Shown in pieces: positions 54,227-62,806 of a DNA stretch of 64,000 nt. The notes beneath the pieces are model-generated. The model was not told the origin of the DNA. It made no database searches and was given only the letters and a program-made list of their open reading frames with translations. A program made the position numbers and the translations under genes. Source of the stretch: Burkholderia cepacia ATCC 25416. Lineage in GTDB: Bacteria > Pseudomonadota > Gammaproteobacteria > Burkholderiales > Burkholderiaceae. Each line of letters opens with the position of its first letter. Position 1 is the stretch's first letter. Location: positions 1,132,215 to 1,196,214 of the forward strand of contig NZ_CP012983.1 in the NCBI RefSeq assembly GCF_001411495.1, read 5' to 3'.

Positions 54227-55249
54227 CTACGCGGCGACGGCCTCGATCACATCGATCTGCCCGTCCGGCGCGGAGCGGAGCCCCGCGGGCCGCCAGCCGG
54301 CGGCGACGAGCAGCGCGTCGTATTCGTCCCGCGTGCGCTCGCGGCCGCTGCCCCAGCACATCATGTGGATGTCGTAGAGCTTCGAGAAATGCGCGACGCC
54401 CGGCGCCGGCACGACCCGCTCGATCACGAACACGCGCGCGCCGTCGCGGGCGCTTTCGCGTGCCCGCCTGAGGATCGCCACGCATTCGTCGTCGTTCCAG
54501 TCGTGCAGGATCAGCTTCAGCAGGTAGACGTCGGCGGCCGGCACCGCGTCGAACATGTTGCCGCCCGCCTTGCTGCAGCGCGCGCTCACGCCCATCCGCT
54601 GCGCCCAGTCGTCCGCGTCGCCGTCGATCACCTCCGGCAGGTCGAACACGACACCGGTCAGCGCGCCGAACCGCCGCAGCAGGCTGCACAGCATGTGCCC
54701 CTGGCCGCCGCCGATGTCGCACGCGTGCGTACCCGGCGCGAACGTGACATCGCGCAGCGCATCGACGACCTGTTCCGACTGCACCGTCGAGAAGCTCGAC
54801 ATCGCGCGCTTGAAATCGCTTCGGTAGCGTTCGTGATCCTTCGCATAGTCGAACGCCATCGCGCCGAACTCGCGGACGAAGCCGTTCTGCTGCCCCTCGC
54901 GCACCATGTCGGGCAGGTGCGCCCAGATCGCGTAGTGCTCGGGGCCCTCCTGCAACAGCACGAAATCGCGCAGCGTACTCGCGGCGTCCGCGTGCAGCAG
55001 CGCCCCCGCCGCGGTGGCCCGGAAGCCGCGCCGCGTGTCCTCGTCGAGCAGCCCGAGCGCGGCGAGCGCGCGCAGCAGCCGGTACAGCAGCGGTTCGTCG
55101 ACGTCGAGCGTCGCCGCGAGCGCGGCCGACGAAACCGGTGCATCCGTCGTGACCGCATCGAACACGCCGAGCCGCGTGCCCGCATACAGGATCCGGCTGC
55201 GCCACCGCCCGAACAGCGTATCCAGCACCTGTTTTGCCGCATTTTCCAT
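54227..55249 (-). CDS. SAM-dependent O-methyltransferase (hydroxyneurosporene-type)
   Basis: 340 residues. The N-terminal wHTH-like dimerisation domain (LDVDEPLLYRLLRALAALGLL) is typical of plant-like caffeate/CrtF O-methyltransferases; SAM motif DIGGGQGHM, then DLPEVI and a catalytic-His region LHDWNDDEC. Substrate is probably a phenol made by the cluster. Last gene of the leftward operon, 77 bp after the DHQS-II-like gene. Confidence 0.87.
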   Translation of the reverse strand: MENAAKQVLDTLFGRWRSRILYAGTRLGVFDAVTTDAPVSSAALAATLDVDEPLLYRLLRALAALGLLDEDTRRGFRATAAGALLHADAASTLRDFVLLQEGPEHYAIWAHLPDMVREGQQNGFVREFGAMAFDYAKDHERYRSDFKRAMSSFSTVQSEQVVDALRDVTFAPGTHACDIGGGQGHMLCSLLRRFGALTGVVFDLPEVIDGDADDWAQRMGVSARCSKAGGNMFDAVPAADVYLLKLILHDWNDDECVAILRRARESARDGARVFVIERVVPAPGVAHFSKLYDIHMMCWGSGRERTRDEYDALLVAAGWRPAGLRSAPDGQIDVIEAVAA

Positions 55250-55326
55250 AAAGCACTCCTGAACAGGGTTCGACCGCGCCGGCGCACGATGCACCGGGCG
55301 ATCGCATCGTCAACGAAGCAGGCGGA

Positions 55327-56427
55327 TCACTGCTCGTGCAGGAATTCCCGGATCGGGTAGCCGACATGGCGCTGCGCATCGAGCGTATAGCCGAGGATGC
55401 GGTCGCCGCGCTTGAGCTCCGTGATGTTGTGCACGCTGCCATTCGGCCCGAGCACGCGCACGTGCCAGTCGTCCTGCGCAATGATGTTGATCGCGCGATT
55501 CGCGGCATTCTTCGCCTCGATCAGCAGCAGCGGCCGCGTCTCGACCTTCGCGCGCCCGACCACGACGCGACGTGCCTTGCCCTGCACGTTGACGGCGAGG
55601 ATCTCCGCGCCCGATTCGAGCTCGGCGAGGTAGCGGGTGCGGTTGTCCGGCGCGACGACATACGAATGGAGCGCGGCCGCGTTCACGCGGAACGGGCGCG
55701 TCGGCATGTACGGCAGCGGGTGCGTCTCGCTGCTGATCAGGATCATGCCGGTCGAATACGAGCCCACGAGGATGCCCTCGTCCTGCTCGAAGCGCGAGCA
55801 GGTGTCGACGCATACGCGCTCGCCCGGCCCCAGGTGCGTGAGCCCGACGATCTCGATTTCCTCGAGCTGCAGATCCTCGACCGTGTCGCTGCAGATCGAC
55901 ACGAGCTGCGTGGCCTGCCCGACCTGCGTCGGCGTGAGCAGCACGCCTTCGGGGCCGCGCTGCAGCACGTTCAGCGTCACTTCGGCATCCTCCAGGTCGG
56001 CGACGACGGTGATCAGCTCGCCCGCCGCGCGATCGGCGGCCGCCAGCAGGATCTCGAGCGGGATCTTGCTCGGGTCCTGCAGGAATTCGACGAGCAGCCA
56101 CGGCGTGGACACCGACAGCTCGCACGCGCGCGTGAGCGTCGCCTCGCCCGTCACTTCGATGAACACGCCGAGCTCGACGCCGTCCGGCACCGCGAAATCG
56201 ACCGGCAGTCCGTCCTTCACGAGGACGATCTGCACCTGCTCGAGCAGCGCGGCATCGGCCGGATGCCGATCGACGACTGCGACCTTGCACGCGCTCGGCG
56301 GCAGCCGCCCGGCCTGCTCCGCATCCTTCACGACGAATGCGGACACGCCGACATGCAGCGCTTCCTCGGTGATCTCGTCCGCGAGCTCGCCGATGTTGCG
56401 CAGGTCAATCCAGGAAAGCTTCTTCAA
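55327..56427 (-). CDS. 3-dehydroquinate synthase II family protein (GriH-like)
   Basis: 366 residues from a TTG start at 56427: an AAGGAG box is 7 bases upstream and the resulting N-terminus (KKLSWIDLRN) matches the family; there is no ATG nearby. Conserved core: RVCVDTCSRFEQDEGILVGSYSTGM, TRPFRVNAAALHSYVV, TRYLAELESGAEIL and VVVGRAKVETRPLLLIEA. In archaea the family makes DHQ from a 2-amino-heptulosonate; in Streptomyces GriH acts after GriI to form 3-amino-4-hydroxybenzoate. Here it follows a GriI-type aldolase, so the latter type of chemistry is likely. Confidence 0.87.
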   Translation of the reverse strand: MKKLSWIDLRNIGELADEITEEALHVGVSAFVVKDAEQAGRLPPSACKVAVVDRHPADAALLEQVQIVLVKDGLPVDFAVPDGVELGVFIEVTGEATLTRACELSVSTPWLLVEFLQDPSKIPLEILLAAADRAAGELITVVADLEDAEVTLNVLQRGPEGVLLTPTQVGQATQLVSICSDTVEDLQLEEIEIVGLTHLGPGERVCVDTCSRFEQDEGILVGSYSTGMILISSETHPLPYMPTRPFRVNAAALHSYVVAPDNRTRYLAELESGAEILAVNVQGKARRVVVGRAKVETRPLLLIEAKNAANRAINIIAQDDWHVRVLGPNGSVHNITELKRGDRILGYTLDAQRHVGYPIREFLHEQ

Positions 56428-56476
56428 GGCCAATCTCCTTCGAAGGGGATAAAGCAGGTTGAATGACAGGGTGAAA

Positions 56477-57541
56477 CTAGCGACTGACGGCAACGGCCGA
56501 ACGCGACGCGGCGGCCCGCATCCGGCAATCCACCCAGCCGGCACCCGGCTCGTAGCCGGCCAGCCGGACGCCGGGCGCGACATCGGCGAGCCCGACGGCC
56601 GTGCCGCCGTCGGTCCGGAACCGCACCGCGCGGTCGCCGCGCAGCACGACACGCGTGCTCGTGCCGGATGCGCTGCGCGTGTGCAACGCGACGAGCGGCG
56701 CGGATTCGATCCGCACGCGGCCGACCACGATCGCGCGCGTGTCGCCCGCCGCGCCGACCGTCAGGATCCGCTCGCCCGAACGCAGCAGCGAAAGCTGGCG
56801 CGCGCGGTCGCCGCCGCAGAACACGAACGATTCGGCCGAGCCCGCGTCGATGCCGAACACGAGCGGCCGGCCCGGCGGGTGCGCGGCGCCGGCCGCGACG
56901 ACGAGCAGCATGCTGGTCGCGCTCGCGCCGGCCAGCACGCACTCTTCGCCGTCGAGCTGCGAACAGCCGTCGATCACCGCATGCAGCCCGACGCCGAGCG
57001 GCTCGACGCGCTGCACCTCGAATGCCTTCAGCTTCAGCGGCTCGCGCGAGCGCAGCTCGCCGCACGCGGCCAGCACGCCGCGCAACGCGGCCGCATCGCG
57101 CGGTGCGAACGCGATGTCGACCGGCGACTGCGCATGCTTGCGCGCGAGGTAAGCCGCGCCGTGCGGATCGGCGAGCGACACGACGATGCGGCACGCGGCG
57201 TCGCGGACACCCTCGAGCAGGCGCTCGAGCGGCATCGTGGTCGCGAGCGCGTAGTCGAGCAGGACGAGCGCGTGCCGCGCGATCGCGGCGCGCGCGGCAT
57301 CGAAATCGGCCGCGCCGTCGATCCTCACGTGAACGCCCGCGAGCGGCGCATGCGCATCGTCGACCAGCGTCGCGACGCCCGCCGTCGAAACGGTCAATAG
57401 CGCCGCCGCGCCGGCCGCGCACGTATCGCGACCGGCCTCGGCCACCACGACGCGGCGCGCGCCGGCCCTCGCCGCGTCGGCCGCGACGGCGCCTGCCTGC
57501 GCGCCGAGCGCGCGCAGGTCGATCCACGGATAGCGATGCAT
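56477..57541 (-). CDS. Second, divergent 3-dehydroquinate synthase II-like protein
   Basis: 354 residues, paralogous to the next gene. Starts YPWIDLRALG, and shares GCSQLDGEECVLAGASATSM and AIVVGRVRIESAPLV, but has lost parts of the conserved core (for example FRVNAAALHSY is VFGIDAGSAESF). It may be a non-catalytic partner forming a heteromer, or act on a modified substrate. 52 bp after the aldolase and 49 bp before the canonical copy. Confidence 0.82.
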   Translation of the reverse strand: MHRYPWIDLRALGAQAGAVAADAARAGARRVVVAEAGRDTCAAGAAALLTVSTAGVATLVDDAHAPLAGVHVRIDGAADFDAARAAIARHALVLLDYALATTMPLERLLEGVRDAACRIVVSLADPHGAAYLARKHAQSPVDIAFAPRDAAALRGVLAACGELRSREPLKLKAFEVQRVEPLGVGLHAVIDGCSQLDGEECVLAGASATSMLLVVAAGAAHPPGRPLVFGIDAGSAESFVFCGGDRARQLSLLRSGERILTVGAAGDTRAIVVGRVRIESAPLVALHTRSASGTSTRVVLRGDRAVRFRTDGGTAVGLADVAPGVRLAGYEPGAGWVDCRMRAAASRSAVAVSR

Positions 57542-57593
57542 GGAAACCCTCGATGGTCGAAAAAGACCGGGTACGACGGCCCGGCGCAGCGAA

Positions 57594-58394
57594 TCAGGCG
57601 GCCAGGTGCGCGGCGCGCCGCTCGACGCCGTGCACCGCGTCCGACAGGCGGCGGATCAGCGGGGCGGCCTTCGGCGCGGCGAACACGTTGCGGCCGGCCG
57701 CGATGCCGAGCGCGCCCGCGTTCATCACCCGCGACGTGAACGCGACGAACTCGTCTTCGGGCAGCTTCGCGCCGCCCGCGACCAGCACCGGCAGCGACGA
57801 ACCGGCGATGATGTCGGCCATGCTCGCGGCGTCGCCGCTGTACGGCAGCTTGACGATGTCGGCGCCGAGATCCGCCGCGACGTTCGCCGCATGGGCGATC
57901 AGTTCGGCCTGCGGACGATCGCCGAGGCCGGGGCCGCGCGGATAGATCATCGCGAGCAGCGGCAGCGACCAGCGCGCGCATTCGGTCGCGATGCGGCTCA
58001 GGTCGAGCAGCTGCTGGGATTCCGTTTTCGAGCCGAGATTCACGTGCACGCTGACCGCGTCCGCGCCGCTCGCCAGCGCGTCCTCGACGCTCGCGAACAG
58101 CGTCTTCGCGTTCGCGTCCTCCGCGTAGCGCGTGCAACCGTTCAGGTGCACGACGAGCGCGAGATCGCTCAGCACGTCGGGCGCCAGGAAGCGCGCGCGG
58201 CCCCGATGCACGACGATCGCGTCGCCGCCGTGCGCGGCGATGTCGCCAACCAGTTGCCGCAACTGCTGCGGATGGGCGATCGGCCCGTCCGCGAGCGAAT
58301 GATCGAGCGGCACCATCAGACACTTGCCCGACGCGGCACGCACCACCCGCCGCATCCTGAGCGCCTTGCCAGAAACCGATAGAAGAGCGTTCAT
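57594..58394 (-). CDS. GriI/ADH-synthase-type class I aldolase
   Basis: 266 residues. DhnA/FbaB-type aldolase: LMVPLDHSL (D31, H32), AMIYPRGPG (Y151) and Schiff-base Lys in DIVKLPYSGD (K182), the arrangement of 2-amino-3,7-dideoxy-D-threo-hept-6-ulosonate synthase. GriI condenses dihydroxyacetone phosphate with aspartate semialdehyde to a C7 precursor for aminohydroxybenzoate. First gene of the leftward operon. Start at ATG 58394; no conserved sequence lies upstream. Confidence 0.87.
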   Translation of the reverse strand: MNALLSVSGKALRMRRVVRAASGKCLMVPLDHSLADGPIAHPQQLRQLVGDIAAHGGDAIVVHRGRARFLAPDVLSDLALVVHLNGCTRYAEDANAKTLFASVEDALASGADAVSVHVNLGSKTESQQLLDLSRIATECARWSLPLLAMIYPRGPGLGDRPQAELIAHAANVAADLGADIVKLPYSGDAASMADIIAGSSLPVLVAGGAKLPEDEFVAFTSRVMNAGALGIAAGRNVFAAPKAAPLIRRLSDAVHGVERRAAHLAA

Positions 58395-58534
58395 CCGTGA
58401 TTCCTCGCCAGAAATGGAAAGGCCGGCCCGTTCGACTTCAGCCTGCCCCCGGGGTGCCCGCTTGCGGGCGGAACTGGAGCGACAACCGAGCAACGCTTGC
58501 AGCAAATCTTGCGACGTGTAAGACTTGCATAGAC

Positions 58535-58553
58535 CCAATCATCCTATGATTGG
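58535..58553. promoter_or_regulatory. Perfect 8-3-8 palindrome in the divergent promoter (candidate GntR operator)
   Basis: CCAATCAT-CCT-ATGATTGG, perfect inverted repeat, 141 bp upstream of the aldolase start and 115 bp upstream of the LLM start. It shares a CC(A/T)ATCATCC half with the site in the GntR promoter (53433-53450). Confidence 0.65.
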
Positions 58554-58667
58554 ATCATCCTTGCAAGTGCCTTGCGAGCGATCCCGTTTCCCGACCGGGG
58601 GACGCATTCGTCGCGGCATCGCTTCCCCTTTGCAGACAACGGCAGCACATCAACCTGTGAGGTGTCT

Positions 58668-59726
58668 ATGAAGTTCGGCGTGTCCTTCCTGCCCGATACC
58701 GGCCCGGCCGACCGCCCGGCGGCCGACTATTACGCCCAGGCGCTGAAGCTCAGCGCGCTGTCCGAGCGGCTCGGCTACACGTACGTAAAGATGACCGAGC
58801 ACTACCTGAAGCCGTACGGCGGCTACAGCCCGTCGCCGCTGATGTTCCTCGCGGCCGTGGCCGCGCAGACGAAGTCGATCCGCCTGATGACGGGCGGCAT
58901 CCAGGCGTCGTTCCATCATCCGATCCAGCTCGCGGCCGAAGCCGCGCAGCTCGACGCGATCTCGAACGGGCGGCTCGAGCTGGGCTTCGCGCGCGCCTTC
59001 CTGCCGTACGAATTCGATGCATTCGGCATCGATCTCGACTCGAGCAAGACGCGCTTCCAGCAGACGATCGACGCGACGGTGCGGCTTCTCGCCGAGGAAT
59101 CGGCCAGCGAGGACACCCCGTTCTTCCGCTACCGCGACGCGCAATCGCTGCCGCGCCCGACGCAGCAGCCGCGCCCGCCGGTGTGGGTCGCGGCGCTGCT
59201 CACGCCGTCCAGCTTCGAGTGGATCGGCGAACGCGGCTTCAACCTGCTGATGGCCGCGCCGCCGCGCAAGGCCGCGCTCGCGAAGACACAGGAGATGGTG
59301 GCGCTCTATCGCGACACGTTCGAGCGCCATCACGGCCACACCGGCCGCAAGCCGCAGGTCGCGATCAGCATCCCGCTGATGATCGGCACGTCGGACGCGC
59401 ATGCGCTGGCACTCGCGGAGCCGCGCCTGCGCCATCACTGGCGCAATTTCGCGGAAGCGGCGAAGTCGTGGGAGCAGGTGCAGTCGCCGGCCTACCAGGG
59501 CTACAACGAAGCGATGAAGAACAAGATGGGCGGCATGGACACGGCCGACCTCGACGCAACCGCCGTGCTCGGCACGCCCGACACCGTGCGCCAGCGCATT
59601 CGCGCGCTCGAGGCCGACCTCGGCCTCGACGCGATCCTGTGGCACATCGACTACGGCGCGCAGCCGTACGAACTGATGAGCAACAACCTGGAGGTGTTCG
59701 CCCGCGACGTGCTGCCGGGACTATGA
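58668..59726 (+). CDS. LLM-class flavin-dependent monooxygenase
   Basis: 352 residues. Bacterial-luciferase-like (beta/alpha)8 enzyme: MKFGVSFLPDT start, YVKMTEHY, TGGIQASFHHPIQLAAEAAQLDAISNGRLELGFARAFLP and WVAALLTPSSFEWIGE. Such enzymes use FMNH2 from a partner reductase, and one is encoded at 61060-61584. First gene of the rightward operon; the preceding 273 bp contains the shared promoter. Confidence 0.88.
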   Translation: MKFGVSFLPDTGPADRPAADYYAQALKLSALSERLGYTYVKMTEHYLKPYGGYSPSPLMFLAAVAAQTKSIRLMTGGIQASFHHPIQLAAEAAQLDAISNGRLELGFARAFLPYEFDAFGIDLDSSKTRFQQTIDATVRLLAEESASEDTPFFRYRDAQSLPRPTQQPRPPVWVAALLTPSSFEWIGERGFNLLMAAPPRKAALAKTQEMVALYRDTFERHHGHTGRKPQVAISIPLMIGTSDAHALALAEPRLRHHWRNFAEAAKSWEQVQSPAYQGYNEAMKNKMGGMDTADLDATAVLGTPDTVRQRIRALEADLGLDAILWHIDYGAQPYELMSNNLEVFARDVLPGL

Positions 59727-59730
59727 CGCC

Positions 59731-60993
59731 ATGCCGATTCCTTCCGGATCCACCACGGGCTCGCCCATGACACCGTCCCTGTCACTCGACACGATCGTCG
59801 TCGGCGCCGGCATCGGCGGCCTCGCCGCCGCGCTCGCGCTGCGGCGCGCCGGCCATCGGGTCACCGTCCTCGAGCAGAGCCGGGCGTTTCGGGAAGTCGG
59901 CGCCGGGCTGCAGGTCGTGCCGAACGCGACGCGCGCGCTGCGTACGCTCGGCGTGCTCGACCGGCAGCGGCTGGCCGCCGTCGCCCCGATCGCGACGATC
60001 CGCCGCCGCTGGCAGGACGGCAGCCTGCTCGGTTCCTTCCCGCTCGGCGACGATGTCGAAGCCGAGTTCAACGCGCCGTACTGGAACGCGCATCGCGCCG
60101 ACCTGCATGCCGCGCTGCTCGATGCCGTGCGCGACCCGTACACGGCCGGCCCGCCGGTCCCCGTCCTCGGCGGCATCGCGGTGCGCGGCCTCGACGCATA
60201 CGGGCCGGACGGCGCGACGCTCGTCGATGCGGCGGGCACGCGCTGGCGCGCGGATCTCGTCGTCGCGGCCGACGGCATTCATTCGACGCTGCGCCACGCG
60301 CTGCTCGGCGACGACGCGCCGCACTACAGCGGCGACGACGCGTATCGCGCACTGATCGACGCCGATGCGATCGACCCGCGCTCGCCCGTGTTCGAGATCG
60401 TCCGGGAACCGCAGGTGACGATCTGGCTCGGGCCCGGCCGGCACGCGATCCATTACTGGGTGCGCGACCGCCGGCTGCTGAACCTCGTCGTGATCGTGCC
60501 GGGCGACGGCAGCACGCGCGAATCGTGGAGCAGCAAGGGCGACCGCGCGACGCTCGAGGCCGAGCTCGCCGGCTGGGATCCGCGCCTCGTCGGGCTGATC
60601 CGCTGCGCGTCGGACCTGAGCCGCTGGTCGCTGCACGACCGGCAGCCGCTCACGCGCTGGGTGTGGGACAGCGTGTGCCTGCTCGGCGACGCATGCCACC
60701 CGATGCTGCCGTACCAGTCGCAAGGCGCCGCGCAGGCGCTCGAGGACGCGGTCGTGCTCGGCCGGTGCGTGACCGGGCTCGCGTCGAAGGACGCGCTCGG
60801 CGCCGCGCTGGTCGAATACCAGCGCCTGCGGATCGACCGCAGCGCGCGGATCCAGCTTGCATCGGCCGGCAACGGCGGCGTGTTCCACCTGCCCGACGGC
60901 CCCGAACAGCAGGCGCGCGACGCCGAGCTCAAGTCGCGCCGCGCCGACTTCAAGTCCTATCACTGGACCTGGGCCGACGCGTACCAGCTTTGA
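59731..60993 (+). CDS. FAD-dependent aromatic hydroxylase (salicylate / 3-hydroxybenzoate hydroxylase-like)
   Basis: 420 residues. Group A flavoprotein monooxygenase: GxGxxG in VGAGIGGLAAA (residues 24-30), DG motif ADGIHSTLR, and GD motif LLGDACHPMLP. It begins 4 bp after the LLM stop; ATG 59731 is used but 59767 is possible. Substrate is expected to be a hydroxy- or amino-benzoate from the cluster; oxidative decarboxylation, as with salicylate hydroxylase, is possible. Confidence 0.87.
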   Translation: MPIPSGSTTGSPMTPSLSLDTIVVGAGIGGLAAALALRRAGHRVTVLEQSRAFREVGAGLQVVPNATRALRTLGVLDRQRLAAVAPIATIRRRWQDGSLLGSFPLGDDVEAEFNAPYWNAHRADLHAALLDAVRDPYTAGPPVPVLGGIAVRGLDAYGPDGATLVDAAGTRWRADLVVAADGIHSTLRHALLGDDAPHYSGDDAYRALIDADAIDPRSPVFEIVREPQVTIWLGPGRHAIHYWVRDRRLLNLVVIVPGDGSTRESWSSKGDRATLEAELAGWDPRLVGLIRCASDLSRWSLHDRQPLTRWVWDSVCLLGDACHPMLPYQSQGAAQALEDAVVLGRCVTGLASKDALGAALVEYQRLRIDRSARIQLASAGNGGVFHLPDGPEQQARDAELKSRRADFKSYHWTWADAYQL

Positions 60994-61059
60994 CGCCCGC
61001 CCCGGTGCCGCGCGGCGCGACCCGCGCGGCACCGGGGCTCCTCGCGACAGGACCGCATC

Positions 61060-61584
61060 ATGACGAACACCGTGGACATTGCGCAGCAACTGAAACAGGC
61101 GATGCGCGGCGTGGCCGCCACCGTCACGATCGTGACGACCGGCGGCGACGGCGCCGCCGCCGCACCGTGCGCGCTGACCGCCAGCTCGTTCACGTCGGTC
61201 GCGCTCGATCCGCCGACCGTGCTGGTGTGCATCAACCGGCGCGCGAGCATTCACGCGTCGATCACCGGCCGCCGGCGCTTCTGCGTGAACGCGCTGCGAA
61301 GCTGCCACGTGCCGCTCGCGCTCGCGTGCAGCACGACGGGCTCCGACGCGCGTTTCGCGCACGACGCATGGCGTACCGACGCGGCAACAGGTCTGCCCTA
61401 TCTCGAGAACGCGCAGACATCGTTCTTCTGCGACACGCTCGAACAGGTCGAGGTCGGCTCGCATTCGATTCTGGTCGGGCGGGTCACGCGCGTCGCGATG
61501 TCCGCCGACGTGAACCCGCTGATGTACGTGAACGGCGCGTTCGCCGCCGTCCGCTCGCTGCCGTCCGATGCCGGCGGCGGGTAA
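61060..61584 (+). CDS. Flavin reductase (HpaC/FRD-like)
   Basis: 174 residues with the flavin reductase domain (TVTIVTTGGDGAAAAPCALTASSFTSVALDPPTVLVCINRRAS, GRRRFCVNAL). NAD(P)H-dependent supply of reduced FMN/FAD to the LLM monooxygenase. 66 bp after the FAD hydroxylase. Ends the rightward operon. Confidence 0.9.
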   Translation: MTNTVDIAQQLKQAMRGVAATVTIVTTGGDGAAAAPCALTASSFTSVALDPPTVLVCINRRASIHASITGRRRFCVNALRSCHVPLALACSTTGSDARFAHDAWRTDAATGLPYLENAQTSFFCDTLEQVEVGSHSILVGRVTRVAMSADVNPLMYVNGAFAAVRSLPSDAGGG

Positions 61585-61782
61585 CGGGCGCACGTGCCGT
61601 TGTTTCGAGCATTCGTTCGCGGGGTTCGCACCGGGCCCGTTTGCTCGAGGCAACACGCCCCCCACCGATGCGTGCGTCACGCGTGATGCCGCACGCAATC
61701 GTTGCGTGCGCTGCAGTCACGCTGCGCGCGCACATCACGCACTACCATTGCGCCGCATGCACGCGATGAAACGGAGAAGCCG

Positions 61783-62706
61783 ATGGCACCCGACCTGAAC
61801 CTGCTGATTTCGCTCGATGCGCTGCTCGAAGAGGGCAGCGTCGTCGGCGCCGCACGCCGCATGAACCTCAGCCCGCCCGCGATGAGCCGCACGCTCGCGC
61901 GCATCCGCGAAACGGTCGGCGACCCGATCTTCGTGCAGGCCGGCCGCAAGATGGTGCCGACGCCGCGTGCGCTCGAACTGCGCGGCGTCGTCCGCGAAAC
62001 CGTGGAGCGCGCATCGCAGTTGCTCGCGCCGTCCGCGGAAATCGATCTCGGCACCCTCGACAAGCAGTTCAACGTGCGTGCGAACGACGTCTTCGTCGGC
62101 CTGCACAGCAGCCGGCTGCTCGAGGAGATGGCGCGCGGGATGCCGCGCGCGATGCTGCGCTTCATGCCCGAGGAAGACGACATCGACGACGACGCATTGC
62201 GCAGCGGCCGCATCGACCTCTTCATCAGCGCGTCGCGCCGCCTGGGGCCGGAGATTCGCGTGCAGCCGCTGTTCACGACGACCTTCGTCGGCCTCGCTCG
62301 CCACGACCACCCGATCTTCGACGACGACATCACGCCCGAGCGCTTCGCGCGCTGGCCGCATATCGGCGTCTCGCGGCGCGGCAAGTCGGCGGGGCCGATC
62401 GACGACGCGCTCGCCGCACGCGGGCTCGCGCGCCACGTGCTGCTCGTCGTGCCGACGCCGTATGCGGCGATCTTCGCGCTGCAGGCGTCGGACCTGATCC
62501 TGCCGCTGCCCGAGCATCTCGCGCGCGGCGCGGTGCGGGCCGGGCTCGGCGTGCGCACGTTCGAACTGCCGGTGCCGCTCGAAACCGTGCTGATCACGCA
62601 GGCGTGGCATCCGCGCTTCCAGAGCGACCCTGCGCACCAGTGGTTGCGGCGTGTCGTGCGCGGGCTGTGCACCGGCCAGCCGGCGCTGCGTGCGGCGCAT
62701 GCATGA
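61783..62706 (+). CDS. LysR-family transcriptional regulator
   Basis: 307 residues from ATG 61783, starting LNLLISLDALLEEGSVVGAARRMNLSPPAMSRTLARIRE. NodD/PcpR-like branch (starts with DLNLL, D/E-rich effector region). It may control the FUSC gene after it or the cluster before it. An upstream frame starting at 61702 is longer but not conserved. Confidence 0.88.
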   Translation: MAPDLNLLISLDALLEEGSVVGAARRMNLSPPAMSRTLARIRETVGDPIFVQAGRKMVPTPRALELRGVVRETVERASQLLAPSAEIDLGTLDKQFNVRANDVFVGLHSSRLLEEMARGMPRAMLRFMPEEDDIDDDALRSGRIDLFISASRRLGPEIRVQPLFTTTFVGLARHDHPIFDDDITPERFARWPHIGVSRRGKSAGPIDDALAARGLARHVLLVVPTPYAAIFALQASDLILPLPEHLARGAVRAGLGVRTFELPVPLETVLITQAWHPRFQSDPAHQWLRRVVRGLCTGQPALRAAHA

Positions 62707-62806
62707 CGGATGCGTTGCACGCACTCGTCGAGTGCAAAGACGTCACTGTTCGGCATGCATGGCGCGACCGTAGACTGGCTTCGTCCTTTCTCATGGAGCG
62801 ACTGCA

